64,000 nt of DNA from positions 62,001 through 126,000 of the forward strand of contig NZ_ATHO01000070.1 of the NCBI RefSeq assembly GCF_000445065.1, given 5' to 3'. The DNA comes from Sphingobium quisquiliarum P25. GTDB lineage: Bacteria; Pseudomonadota; Alphaproteobacteria; Sphingomonadales; Sphingomonadaceae. The position numbers and the translations under genes are program-made. Shown piece by piece: positions 26,775 through 35,163 of this stretch (within the stretch, counting starts at the first letter, position 1; every line of letters starts with the position of its first letter). The notes beneath the pieces are model-generated. The model saw nothing but the letters and a program-made list of their open reading frames with translations, ran no database searches and was not told the origin of the DNA.

Positions 26775-28372
26775 GCGGGCCTGTTCTCGACACGAAGCTG
26801 TCGCCACAGGCGGAGGCGTTCCGCGCCAATGCAGCGCATAACCGCGCGCTGGCCGGGGAATTGCGGGCGAAGGTGGCCGCCGCGGCGATGGGCGGTCCGG
26901 CGAGGGCGCGCGAGAAGCATGTGGGGCGCGGCAAGCTGCTGCCGCGCGAGCGGGTGGAGCGGCTGCTGGACCCCGGCAGCCCCTTGCTGGAGATCGGCCA
27001 GCTTGCCGCGAACGGCATGTATGATGACGATGTGCCGGGCGCGGGGCTGATAACGGGTGTCGGCCGGGTTGAGGGGCGGCAGGTCATGATCGTCTGCAAC
27101 GACGCGACGGTGAAGGGCGGCACCTATTATCCGATGACGGTCAAGAAGCATCTGCGGGCGCAGGAGATCGCGATCGAAAACCGCCTGTCCTGCGTCTATC
27201 TGGTCGATAGCGGCGGCGCGAACCTGCCCAATCAGGCCGATGTGTTTCCCGACCGCGATCATTTCGGCCGCATATTCTACAATCAGGCGCAGATGTCGGC
27301 GAGCGGCATAGCGCAGATCGCCTGCGTCATGGGGAGTTGCACGGCGGGCGGCGCCTATATGCCTGCCATGTCGGACGAAACGGTGATCGTGCGCAATCAG
27401 GGCACGATCTTCCTGGCCGGGCCGCCACTGGTTCAGGCCGCGACGGGCGAGGTCATCAGCGCCGAGGATCTGGGGGGTGGCGACCTGCACGGGCGCAAGT
27501 CCGGCGTGGTGGATCATGTCGCGGAGAATGACGAACATGCGATCAGCATCGTGCGGGACATCATATCGACGCTGCAACCCGCGCTGGCGATCGACCTGAA
27601 CCTGCGCGAAGCCGCCCCGCCGAAATATGATCCGCAGCAACTGTACGGCATCGTGCCGCAGGATGTGCGCGCGCCCTATGACGTGCGGGAGGTAATCGCC
27701 CGGATCGTCGATGACAGCGCCCTTCACGAGTTCAAGGCGCTTTATGGAACCACGCTGGTCTGCGGTTTCGCGCATATCTGGGGCATGCCGGTCGCGATCC
27801 TGGCGAATAATGGGGTGCTGTTCAGCGAGAGCGCGGTCAAAGGCGCGCATTTCATCGAACTGGCCTGCCAGCGGCGCATACCGTTGCTGTTCCTCCAGAA
27901 CATCTCCGGCTTCATGGTGGGCGGCAAATATGAGGCGGAGGGCATCGCCAAGCATGGCGCGAAGCTGGTGACGGCCGTCGCCACCGCCAGCGTGCCCAAG
28001 ATCACGCTGCTGATCGGCGGCAGCTTTGGCGCGGGCAATTACGGCATGTGCGGCCGGGCCTATGGACCGCGTTTCCTGTTCACCTGGCCCAACAGCCGCA
28101 TATCGGTGATGGGCGGCGAGCAGGCGGCGAGCGTGCTGGCGACGGTGCATCGCGATGCGGCGGCATGGACGGCGGAGGAGGCGGAGGCGTTCAAGGAGCC
28201 GATCCGCCGGAAATATGAGGAAGAGGGCAATCCCTATCATGCGACCGCACGCCTGTGGGACGATGGTGTGATCGATCCGGTGCAGACCCGCGACGTGCTG
28301 GGCCTGGCCTTCGCTGCCGCGCTGAACGCGCCTGTCGCCGATCGCCCGTCCTTCGGCCTGTTTCGGATGTGA
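26771..28372 (+). CDS. Carboxyltransferase subunit of acyl-CoA carboxylase (methylcrotonyl-CoA type)
   Basis: The 533-residue protein has the crotonase-fold N and C halves of biotin-dependent carboxyltransferases, with [31 protein letters not shown] and [15 protein letters not shown], and the [17 protein letters not shown] loop. These match the beta subunit of 3-methylcrotonyl-CoA carboxylase more than propionyl-CoA carboxylase; geranyl-CoA carboxylase is a close alternative. It would carboxylate 3-methylcrotonyl-CoA to 3-methylglutaconyl-CoA with the biotin carboxylase encoded next. Confidence 0.9.
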   Translation: MSGPVLDTKLSPQAEAFRANAAHNRALAGELRAKVAAAAMGGPARAREKHVGRGKLLPRERVERLLDPGSPLLEIGQLAANGMYDDDVPGAGLITGVGRVEGRQVMIVCNDATVKGGTYYPMTVKKHLRAQEIAIENRLSCVYLVDSGGANLPNQADVFPDRDHFGRIFYNQAQMSASGIAQIACVMGSCTAGGAYMPAMSDETVIVRNQGTIFLAGPPLVQAATGEVISAEDLGGGDLHGRKSGVVDHVAENDEHAISIVRDIISTLQPALAIDLNLREAAPPKYDPQQLYGIVPQDVRAPYDVREVIARIVDDSALHEFKALYGTTLVCGFAHIWGMPVAILANNGVLFSESAVKGAHFIELACQRRIPLLFLQNISGFMVGGKYEAEGIAKHGAKLVTAVATASVPKITLLIGGSFGAGNYGMCGRAYGPRFLFTWPNSRISVMGGEQAASVLATVHRDAAAWTAEEAEAFKEPIRRKYEEEGNPYHATARLWDDGVIDPVQTRDVLGLAFAAALNAPVADRPSFGLFRM

Positions 28373-30219
28373 TGCCGATGATCCAGTCCCTGCTCATCGC
28401 CAATCGGGGCGAGATTGCCTGCCGCATCATCCGCACTGCGCGGCGGATGGGCATTCGCACGATCGCGGTCTATTCGGACGCCGACGCCAAGGCTCTGCAT
28501 GTCCGGTCGGCCGACGAAGCGGTGCATATCGGGCCGTCGCCGGTGCACGAAAGCTATCTGCTGGGCGATCGCATCATCGCGGCGGCGAGGGAGACGGGGG
28601 CGCAGGCCGTTCATCCGGGCTATGGGTTCCTGTCGGAGAATGCGGAGTTCGCGCAGGCGGTGATCGATGCGGGGTTGCTCTGGGTCGGGCCCAGTCCGGC
28701 GAGCATCACCGCGATGGGGCTGAAGGACGCGGCCAAGACGCTGATGCAGCAGGCCGGGGTGCCGGTGACGCCCGGCTATCTGGGCGAGGATCAAAGCCCC
28801 GAACAATTGAAGGCGGAAGCGGATGCGATCGGCTATCCCGTGCTGATCAAGGCGGTCGCGGGCGGCGGCGGCAAGGGGATGCGCAAGGTTGAGAGCGCCG
28901 CCGGTTTCGCCGACGCGCTGCTGTCCTGCCAGCGCGAGGCGGCTTCGTCCTTCGGCAATGATCAGGTGCTGCTGGAAAAATGGGTGACGAACCCGCGCCA
29001 TATCGAGGTGCAGGTCTTCGGCGACAGCCATGGCAATGTCGTTCACCTGTTCGAGCGCGACTGCTCGCTCCAGCGGCGGCACCAGAAGGTCATGGAGGAA
29101 GCGCCCGCGCCGGGCATGGACGAAGCGACGCGCGAGGCGATCTGCCAGGCAGCGGTGCGGGCGGCGCAGGCGGTCGATTATGTGGGCGCGGGGACGATCG
29201 AGTTCATCGCGGATGGATCGGAAGGGCTGCGGGCGGATCGCATCTGGTTCATGGAGATGAACACGCGCTTGCAGGTCGAGCATCCGGTGACGGAGGAGAT
29301 TACCGGGCAGGATCTGGTCGAATGGCAATTGCGCGTGGCGGCGGGCGAGCCGCTGCCCAAGGCGCAGCATGAACTGTCGATCAACGGCTGGGCCATGGAG
29401 GCGCGGTTGTATGCGGAGGACCCGGGCAGGGGCTTCCTGCCTTCGACCGGAAGGCTGGAGCGGTTCGACATCGGCCCTTCCTGCCGCACCGATACGGGGG
29501 TGGAGCAGGGGGCGGAGATTTCCCCCTTCTATGATCCGATGATCGCCAAGCTGGTCGCCTGGGGGGCGGATCGGGACTCCGCGCGGGAGAGGCTGGCGGA
29601 GACGCTGGAGCAGACGGTGATATGGCCGCTCAAGACCAATGCCGCTTTTCTGGTGAAGGCGTTGCGGTACCCGGATTTCGCCCAAGGGCGGATCCATACG
29701 GGGCTGATCGGGCGTGAGGGCGAGGCGTTGCTGCCCGTGGCGATGCCGTCGCGCGCCGTGCTGGAAACGGCGGCGGCAAGGCTGGCGGCACCGGGCCCGC
29801 TGGCTGGGTTCCGGCTGAATGCGGAGCCGCGGCGGGATGGCTGGTTCCTGCTGGACGGATCGCCCGTGAGGGTCGCGGTGGGGGCGTCGGCCGATCGCGA
29901 GATGCTCCGCAGCACGATCGTTGCCGAGGCGGGGCAAAGCTGGCTGCTCACCCCGTGGCGTGCTGGCGGCGCTGGGAGTGGCGAAGCGTCGGACGGCGCG
30001 ATCCTTTCGCCCATGCCGGGCCGCATCATCGCCCTGTCCGTTGCCGCCGGGGACAAGGTGGCGAAGGGGCAGAAGCTGCTGACGCTGGAAGCCATGAAGA
30101 TGGAGCATAGCCTCGTCGCGCCCTTTGATGGCACGGTTGCCGAACTGGACGCTAAGGAGGGAGGACAGGTCAGCGAAGGCACGCTGCTGGCGAGGATCAT
30201 GAAGGTGCAGGAGGATTGA
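28372..30219 (+). CDS. Biotin carboxylase/biotin carrier subunit of acyl-CoA carboxylase
   Basis: The 615-residue protein begins LIANRGEIACRIIRTARRMG and has the biotin carboxylase ATP-grasp domain (KAVAGGGGKGMRKV; EMNTRLQVEHPVTEE). The C-terminal biotin carrier domain has EAMKMEH near residue 577, whose Lys is biotinylated. Together with the preceding subunit it forms the methylcrotonyl-CoA carboxylase type. The start is the ATG overlapping the upstream stop by one base (TGATG); a second in-frame ATG two codons on is nearly equivalent. A much longer frame begins upstream inside the previous gene and is not used. Confidence 0.92.
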   Translation: MPMIQSLLIANRGEIACRIIRTARRMGIRTIAVYSDADAKALHVRSADEAVHIGPSPVHESYLLGDRIIAAARETGAQAVHPGYGFLSENAEFAQAVIDAGLLWVGPSPASITAMGLKDAAKTLMQQAGVPVTPGYLGEDQSPEQLKAEADAIGYPVLIKAVAGGGGKGMRKVESAAGFADALLSCQREAASSFGNDQVLLEKWVTNPRHIEVQVFGDSHGNVVHLFERDCSLQRRHQKVMEEAPAPGMDEATREAICQAAVRAAQAVDYVGAGTIEFIADGSEGLRADRIWFMEMNTRLQVEHPVTEEITGQDLVEWQLRVAAGEPLPKAQHELSINGWAMEARLYAEDPGRGFLPSTGRLERFDIGPSCRTDTGVEQGAEISPFYDPMIAKLVAWGADRDSARERLAETLEQTVIWPLKTNAAFLVKALRYPDFAQGRIHTGLIGREGEALLPVAMPSRAVLETAAARLAAPGPLAGFRLNAEPRRDGWFLLDGSPVRVAVGASADREMLRSTIVAEAGQSWLLTPWRAGGAGSGEASDGAILSPMPGRIIALSVAAGDKVAKGQKLLTLEAMKMEHSLVAPFDGTVAELDAKEGGQVSEGTLLARIMKVQED

Positions 30220-30671
30220 TGGCGGGCAGATATTTCGGCCAATGGGCGGTCGGTCAGACCATCGTCCACGACATACGGCGCACGGTGACGGAGACCGACA
30301 ATCTGCTTTTTTCCACCATGACGCATAATCCGCAGCCGCTGCACATTGATGCAGAGGCGGCGAGGGCGAGCGAGTTCGGCCAGATACTGGTCAACGGCAC
30401 CTTCACCTTCGCGCTGATGATCGGCCTGTCGGTGGGCGACACGACGCTGGGGACGCTGATCGCCAATCTGGGCTATGACCGGCTGGTGATGCCGAGGCCG
30501 GTATTTCTGGGCGATACCTTGCGTGCCGAAACGGAGGTGGCAGACATGCGGGCGAGCAAGTCCCGTCCGGGCGCGGGCATCGTCACCTTTTCCCATCGCA
30601 TGCTGAACCAGCGGGACGAGATCGTGTGTCAGTGCCTGCGCATGGCGCTGATCAAGGGAGGCGAGGCGTGA
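30219..30671 (+). CDS. MaoC-type hot-dog hydratase
   Basis: The 150-residue protein has the MaoC hydratase signature: TETDNLLFSTMTHNPQPLHI, with the Asp and His dyad (D in the first part, H in NPQPLHID), and LVNGTFTFALMIGLS. Family members hydrate trans-2-enoyl-CoA or related substrates such as mesaconyl-CoA. In this operon the expected substrate is 3-methylglutaconyl-CoA, replacing the crotonase-type hydratase (LiuC) normally found. The ATG overlaps the biotin carboxylase stop (TGATG). Confidence 0.85.
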   Translation: MAGRYFGQWAVGQTIVHDIRRTVTETDNLLFSTMTHNPQPLHIDAEAARASEFGQILVNGTFTFALMIGLSVGDTTLGTLIANLGYDRLVMPRPVFLGDTLRAETEVADMRASKSRPGAGIVTFSHRMLNQRDEIVCQCLRMALIKGGEA

Positions 30672-31498
30672 GGTTGCGGTCGCTGCTGTTCGTGCCCGGC
30701 GACCGGCCCGAGCGTTTCGCCAAGGCGGAGGCGAGCGGGGCGGACGCCATCATCCTCGACCTGGAGGATTCGGTTGCGGTTTCCGCCAAGGATCGGGCGC
30801 GGGATGCGGTCGCGGCCTATTTGACGGGCTCCGCCGCCGTGCACAGGTTCGTGCGGATCAATCCGATGGACGGGGCGCACTGGCAGGCCGATCTTGGCTG
30901 CATCGCCGGGGCGGACGGCATCGTGCTGCCCAAGGCGCAGGGCGCCGCGACGGTGGAGGCATTGGCGGGGCATATCGATGCTGATCTGCCCATCCTGCCG
31001 ATTGCGACGGAAACGCCGCAGGCGCTGTTCGCGCTGGGCAGCTTCGGCAGTGTTGCGGACCGGCTGTGCGGATTGAGCTGGGGCGCGGAAGACCTGTCCG
31101 CCGCGATCGGCGCGGTGTCGAGCCGGAGGGAAGACGGGGCCTTCACCGCGCCCTTCGAGATGGTGCGCGGGCTTGCCCTGTTCGGGGCGCATGCGGCGGG
31201 TGTCGCCGCGATCGAGACGGTCTATCCGGCGATCGGGGATCTGGCGGGGCTCAAGGACTATGCCGCGCGGGGGAGCTATGACGGCTTTACCGGCATGCTG
31301 GCTTTGCACCCGGCACAGGTACCGGTCATCAACGCCGCCTTTACCCCCAGCGAGGCGGAGGTCGCCTTCGCGCGCCGGGTCGTGGAGGCGTTCGCGGCTG
31401 CTCCCGATGCGGGCGTGCTGAAGATAGACGGCAGGATGATCGATGCGCCGCACCTCGCCCAGGCGCGCAAGATATTGGCGCGTGCGGCAGTGCCCTAG
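30668..31498 (+). CDS. CitE-like CoA ester lyase (HpcH/HpaI family)
   Basis: The 276-residue TIM-barrel protein starts at a GTG preceded by GGGAGG. It has LRSLLFVPGDRPERFAKA and DAIILDLEDSVAV (Asp/Glu metal ligands), RINPMDGAHW and LPKAQGAATVEAL, typical of citrate-lyase-beta-like enzymes. These cleave beta-hydroxyacyl-CoA thioesters without a citrate-lyase complex. As the last gene of the isovaleryl-CoA operon it would split 3-hydroxy-3-methylglutaryl-CoA to acetyl-CoA and acetoacetate (inference). The stop shares a CTAG with the convergent rarA stop. Confidence 0.85.
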   Translation: MRLRSLLFVPGDRPERFAKAEASGADAIILDLEDSVAVSAKDRARDAVAAYLTGSAAVHRFVRINPMDGAHWQADLGCIAGADGIVLPKAQGAATVEALAGHIDADLPILPIATETPQALFALGSFGSVADRLCGLSWGAEDLSAAIGAVSSRREDGAFTAPFEMVRGLALFGAHAAGVAAIETVYPAIGDLAGLKDYAARGSYDGFTGMLALHPAQVPVINAAFTPSEAEVAFARRVVEAFAAAPDAGVLKIDGRMIDAPHLAQARKILARAAVP

Positions 31499-32796
31499 CG
31501 GCCTGATTTGCGCTTGGCGGACCAGTAGGCGAGGCGTTTCCTGATGTCCCGCTCAAAGCCGCGCTCATTGGGAGCGTAGAGCGGTTCGGGGTGAGCGGCG
31601 GCTATCTGTTCGGGATAGAATTCCTGGCCGGAAAAGGCGTCCGGCTGATCATGGTCATATTGATAACCGGCATGGTAGCCCAGGTCCTTCATCAGGGCCG
31701 TCGGGGCGTTCAATATATGCTTGGGTGGCGGCAGGGAGCCGGTGCGGCGGGCAAGGTCCATCGCGCGGTCGAGCGCCAGATAGGAGGCGTTGGACTTGGG
31801 CGCGGTCGCGACATAGTTGATGGCCTGTGCCAGGAACAGCCGTCCTTCGGGCAGGCCCACCCGCTCGAACGCCTGCCAGGCGGTGATCACCTGCACCATG
31901 GCTTGCGGATCGGCCATGCCGACATCCTCCGACGCGGCGCAGGCGAGCCTGCGGAAGATGACCGCCGGGTCCTCGCCGCCCGTCAGCATCCGCGCCGCCC
32001 AATAAAGCGCCGCGTCCACGTCGCTGCCGCGCAGGCTCTTGTGGAAGCAGCTGAGCAGGTTGAAATGTTCTTCCTTGCCCTTGTCGTAGAGCGGCGCGCG
32101 GGACTGGATCACGGATGCGAGCTGATCGGTGCCGAGGGGGGCGTCCGGTGGAAGGCTCATCAATTCTTCGCACAGGCCCAGAAGATAGCGGGCGTCGCCA
32201 TCGGCCATGGCGATCAGCGCATTCCGCGCGCCAGGCGTGAGCGGCAGGGGCTTGCCGAAATGACGCTCCGCCCGTTCGATCACCTTGGCAAGGTCGCCGG
32301 TGCCCAGCCGGTCGAGGGTGAGGACCTTCGCGCGCGACAGGAGGGCGGACACGAGGCTGAAACTGGGATTTTCCGTGGTCGCGCCGATCAGGACGAAGGT
32401 GCCGTCCTCGATAGCGGGGAGCATCGCGTCCTGCACCGGGCGGGAAAAGCGATGAAGCTCGTCGATGAAGACGGCGGTGGGGCGTCCGCTGCTGTCGCGC
32501 AGCGCCGACGCGGTGGCGATCGCCTTGCGCAGGTCGGCGATGCCGGTGGATACGGCGGATAGCTGAATGAACTCATATCCCGCCTCCGCCGCGATCAGGC
32601 GGGCGATCGTCGTCTTGCCCACGCCCGGAGGACCCCAGAGGATGAAGGAGGACAGCCGCCTGTTTTGAAGCATCCGGCCGAGCGGTCCTTCGGGCGACAG
32701 GAGATGTTCCTGGCCGATGACGTTAGCGATGGCGGCAGGGCGCAGGGTTTCCGCAAGCGGCCGGGGGGCGTCGCGGCTGAAAAGCGAAGCGGTCAT
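31495..32796 (-). CDS. rarA: Replication-associated recombination protein A (MgsA/RarA AAA+ ATPase)
   Basis: The 433-residue AAA+ protein has Walker A GPPGVGKTTIARLIAAE, Walker B VFIDELHRFS and the sensor GATTENPSFSLVSALLSR. It has the clamp-loader-like C-terminal domain typical of RarA/WRNIP1 (YWAARMLTGGEDP, DVGMADPQA). RarA acts at stalled replication forks. The gene is convergent with the CitE-like gene, sharing four bases at the stops. Confidence 0.95.
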   Translation of the reverse strand: MTASLFSRDAPRPLAETLRPAAIANVIGQEHLLSPEGPLGRMLQNRRLSSFILWGPPGVGKTTIARLIAAEAGYEFIQLSAVSTGIADLRKAIATASALRDSSGRPTAVFIDELHRFSRPVQDAMLPAIEDGTFVLIGATTENPSFSLVSALLSRAKVLTLDRLGTGDLAKVIERAERHFGKPLPLTPGARNALIAMADGDARYLLGLCEELMSLPPDAPLGTDQLASVIQSRAPLYDKGKEEHFNLLSCFHKSLRGSDVDAALYWAARMLTGGEDPAVIFRRLACAASEDVGMADPQAMVQVITAWQAFERVGLPEGRLFLAQAINYVATAPKSNASYLALDRAMDLARRTGSLPPPKHILNAPTALMKDLGYHAGYQYDHDQPDAFSGQEFYPEQIAAAHPEPLYAPNERGFERDIRKRLAYWSAKRKSGR

Positions 32797-32873
32797 CGAA
32801 GCACCATGCGGGGCCGGGGCGCGGGCGGGATGAAAAGGTCAGCCATCACCCTGATATAGGCAGAGGCGCCGGA

Positions 32874-34052
32874 TCATGGAACCGGGCTGGATCGCGGCGT
32901 CGCGCCCTGGCTGCGTTGACGGATCACGCGCAGATAAGTGTCGACCAGCGCCTGATTGACCTGATCCCAGCCATAGCGTTCGGCCTCCGCCACGGCGGCT
33001 GCGCCTGCTGCCCTGCGGCGGTCCGCGTCGTTGCAATAGGTGGTGAGCGCATCGGCGAAAGCGCCGATCGCGCCGGGACGGATCAGCCGCCCTGTCACGC
33101 CTTCGCTGACAAGGCTTTCGCTGCCGGTCGCGCGGGCCGCGACGGTAGGAAGGCCGCAAGCCATCGCCTCCAGCGTCACATTGCCGAAGGTTTCAGTGAT
33201 GGAGGGATTGAACAGCATGTCCATGCTGGCCACCGCCCGGCCAAGGTCGGCACCCTGCTGAAACCCGGTGAAGATCGCCTTGGGCAGGCGGTTCTGGAAC
33301 CATTCGCGCGCGGGGCCTTCGCCGACGACCAGCACCTTGTGCCGCACCTGCCGCAGCGCAAGCTGGTCGATCGTGTCGGAAAAGACGTCCAGCCCCTTTT
33401 CCATTACCAGCCGTCCGATGAAGCCGATCACCGGGTCTTCATCAGCAATGCCGAGCGACCGCCGCCAGCCAAGGTCGCGCCGGTCCGGGTGGAATATCTC
33501 GCGGTCGATGCCACGGGTCCAGATGCCGACATCATAGCTCATCCGCTGTTCCCGCAGCAACTGGGCCATGGATTCGGACGGCGCGACGATGGCGTCGCAG
33601 CGCCTGTAGAAGCGGCGCAACAGGGATTCGATCGTCGATTCCAGAAAGGCGAGGCCGTAATAGCGCGGATAGGTTTCAAAGCGGGTGTGCACGGATGCCA
33701 CCGCAGGCAGGCCGTGCCGCCGCGCCCAACTGACTGCGCGATGCCCCAGCGGGTCCGGGCTGGACACATGGACGAGGTTGGGGCGGAAGGATTTGAGGTC
33801 GCGCCGGACATGCCCCGACATGCAATAGGATACGCGATATTCCTTGCGGCCCGGAACGGGAAAGGATGGCGCGCTGACCAGATCGCCCGCCGGTTCGAAA
33901 GCGGGCGTATCGGTGGTCGGCGAATAGACGCGCACCGCCGCGCCCTGACGAAGCAGATAGCCCACGAAACGGTTCAGCGCCTGGTTAGCGCCGTCCCGCA
34001 CATAATTATAATTGCCGCTGAACAGGGCGACGCGAAGGCCGGTGACATTCAT
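32874..34052 (-). CDS. Family GT4 glycosyltransferase
   Basis: The 392-residue protein starts at the ATG at 34052 (MNVTGLRVALFSGNYN), with AAGGGG six bases upstream. It has the N-terminal donor loop NYVRDGANQALNRFV and the GT4 C-terminal GPAREWFQN and ITETFGNVTLEAMACGLP (EX7E motif), so it transfers sugars from nucleotide donors with retention. Lipid-glycosylating relatives are close, such as those adding sugars to diacylglycerol. The acceptor is not determined. A longer upstream frame is not supported. Confidence 0.88.
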   Translation of the reverse strand: MNVTGLRVALFSGNYNYVRDGANQALNRFVGYLLRQGAAVRVYSPTTDTPAFEPAGDLVSAPSFPVPGRKEYRVSYCMSGHVRRDLKSFRPNLVHVSSPDPLGHRAVSWARRHGLPAVASVHTRFETYPRYYGLAFLESTIESLLRRFYRRCDAIVAPSESMAQLLREQRMSYDVGIWTRGIDREIFHPDRRDLGWRRSLGIADEDPVIGFIGRLVMEKGLDVFSDTIDQLALRQVRHKVLVVGEGPAREWFQNRLPKAIFTGFQQGADLGRAVASMDMLFNPSITETFGNVTLEAMACGLPTVAARATGSESLVSEGVTGRLIRPGAIGAFADALTTYCNDADRRRAAGAAAVAEAERYGWDQVNQALVDTYLRVIRQRSQGATPRSSPVP

Positions 34053-34175
34053 CACTGGCCCCTTAACGCAGGCAAACGCAAAACCCAAGGGAACCCGGCC
34101 AGCCGCCGGGATTTTTGCCTTGCGTCAGTAACAGGAAACGGCCGGCGCGGTTGCGCCCCGCAGGAGAGGATGCGG

Positions 34176-34394
34176 ATGACCGAAAGCTTTCGCAAAGGAG
34201 CACGGGTCAAATGGAATTGGGGTCAGGGCGTCGGCCGAGGGCATGTTGCTGAACGGTTCGACCAGCAGGTCGAACGCAGGATTGAAGGCGCGCTGGTCCG
34301 GCGCAACGGATCGCGCCGGGACCCCGCGTATCTGGTCCGTGCGGACAATGGCGGCGAGGTGCTGAAACTGGGATCGGAATTGAGTCGGGCCTGA
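34176..34394 (+). CDS. DUF2945 (HVA1/Tudor-like) small protein
   Basis: This 72-residue protein begins MTESFRKGARVKWNWGQGVG and continues with a conserved GHVAERFDQQVERRIEG and NGSRRDPAYLVRADNGGEVLK, which matches the DUF2945 group of small Tudor-like beta proteins of unknown function. The ATG at 34176 has AGGAG nine bases upstream; the ATG two codons earlier is too close to that site. It lies inside a longer open frame that is otherwise non-coding. Confidence 0.8.
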   Translation: MTESFRKGARVKWNWGQGVGRGHVAERFDQQVERRIEGALVRRNGSRRDPAYLVRADNGGEVLKLGSELSRA

Positions 34395-34436
34395 TCGGCC
34401 ATCGCCAAGCGCCTGCGCCCATGTCATAGGAGCGCG

Positions 34437-35159
34437 ATGGCGACCGATCTGATCATCGATGCCTTGCTGACCGGCAAGCCCGCCCCGTTCCGCGACGGCG
34501 ATTACAGCGCCATCGCGAAACGGCCGGTGACCGGCCCGGTGCGCATCGGATGGCTGGGGCTGGAAGGCGATACGGTTGCCGATCCGGTTCATCATGGCGG
34601 CTGGGACAAGGCCATTCATCTTTATCCACAGGAACATTATGACTGGTGGCGCGAGCGGAAGCCGGGCCATCCGCTGCTCGACCGGCCGGGCGCGTTCGGC
34701 GAGAATGTCGCGTCGCGAGGCATGACCGAGGAGGATATCTGCCTTGGCGACCGCTTTTCGCTGGGCACCGCGATCGTCGAGGCGAGCCATGGACGGCAGC
34801 CCTGCTGGAAGCTGGACCATCGTTTCGGCCAGCGCGACGTCATGGCGGCGATGGTGAAGACGGGGCGCAGCGGCCTCTATTTCCGGGTGCTGCGTGAAGG
34901 CGAGGCGGAGGCGGGGATGCGGATGCAACTGATCGAGCGCGTTCTGCCCGAATGGCCCATCGCGCGCGTTTTCCGCCTGCTGATCGGCGGCGGGCACAAG
35001 GCGGAGCCTGAGGCTGTGCGCGCGCTGGCGGACATGGCTGTGCTGGCCGAAGCATGGCGGGATCGCGCCCGCAAGCTGTCGGGCCATGGGGCGGCCGGGA
35101 GCACAACACGGTCTGCGGCCTCCCTAGCATCTGGTAAGGGGCGAGGCGGCTCCCTATAG
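34437..35159 (+). CDS. MOSC domain protein (YiiM-like)
   Basis: The 240-residue protein has the MOSC beta-barrel features of the YiiM group: WLGLEGDTVADPVHHGGWDKAIHLYP, GAFGENVASRGMTE and the conserved Cys in ASHGRQPCWKLDHRF, which would bind the molybdenum cofactor. YiiM relatives reduce N-hydroxylated purines. AGGAG is placed before the ATG. The last 25 residues are low-complexity and not conserved. The rnr gene follows after 4 bases, possibly co-transcribed. Confidence 0.88.
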   Translation: MATDLIIDALLTGKPAPFRDGDYSAIAKRPVTGPVRIGWLGLEGDTVADPVHHGGWDKAIHLYPQEHYDWWRERKPGHPLLDRPGAFGENVASRGMTEEDICLGDRFSLGTAIVEASHGRQPCWKLDHRFGQRDVMAAMVKTGRSGLYFRVLREGEAEAGMRMQLIERVLPEWPIARVFRLLIGGGHKAEPEAVRALADMAVLAEAWRDRARKLSGHGAAGSTTRSAASLASGKGRGGSL

Positions 35160-35163
35160 CTGC

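Noticed and set aside
28237-30108. 623-codon minus-strand frame opposite the biotin carboxylase gene
   Set aside because: It is an antisense shadow of a GC-rich gene with Arg/His/Pro-rich composition and no family motif; the plus-strand biotin carboxylase is complete.
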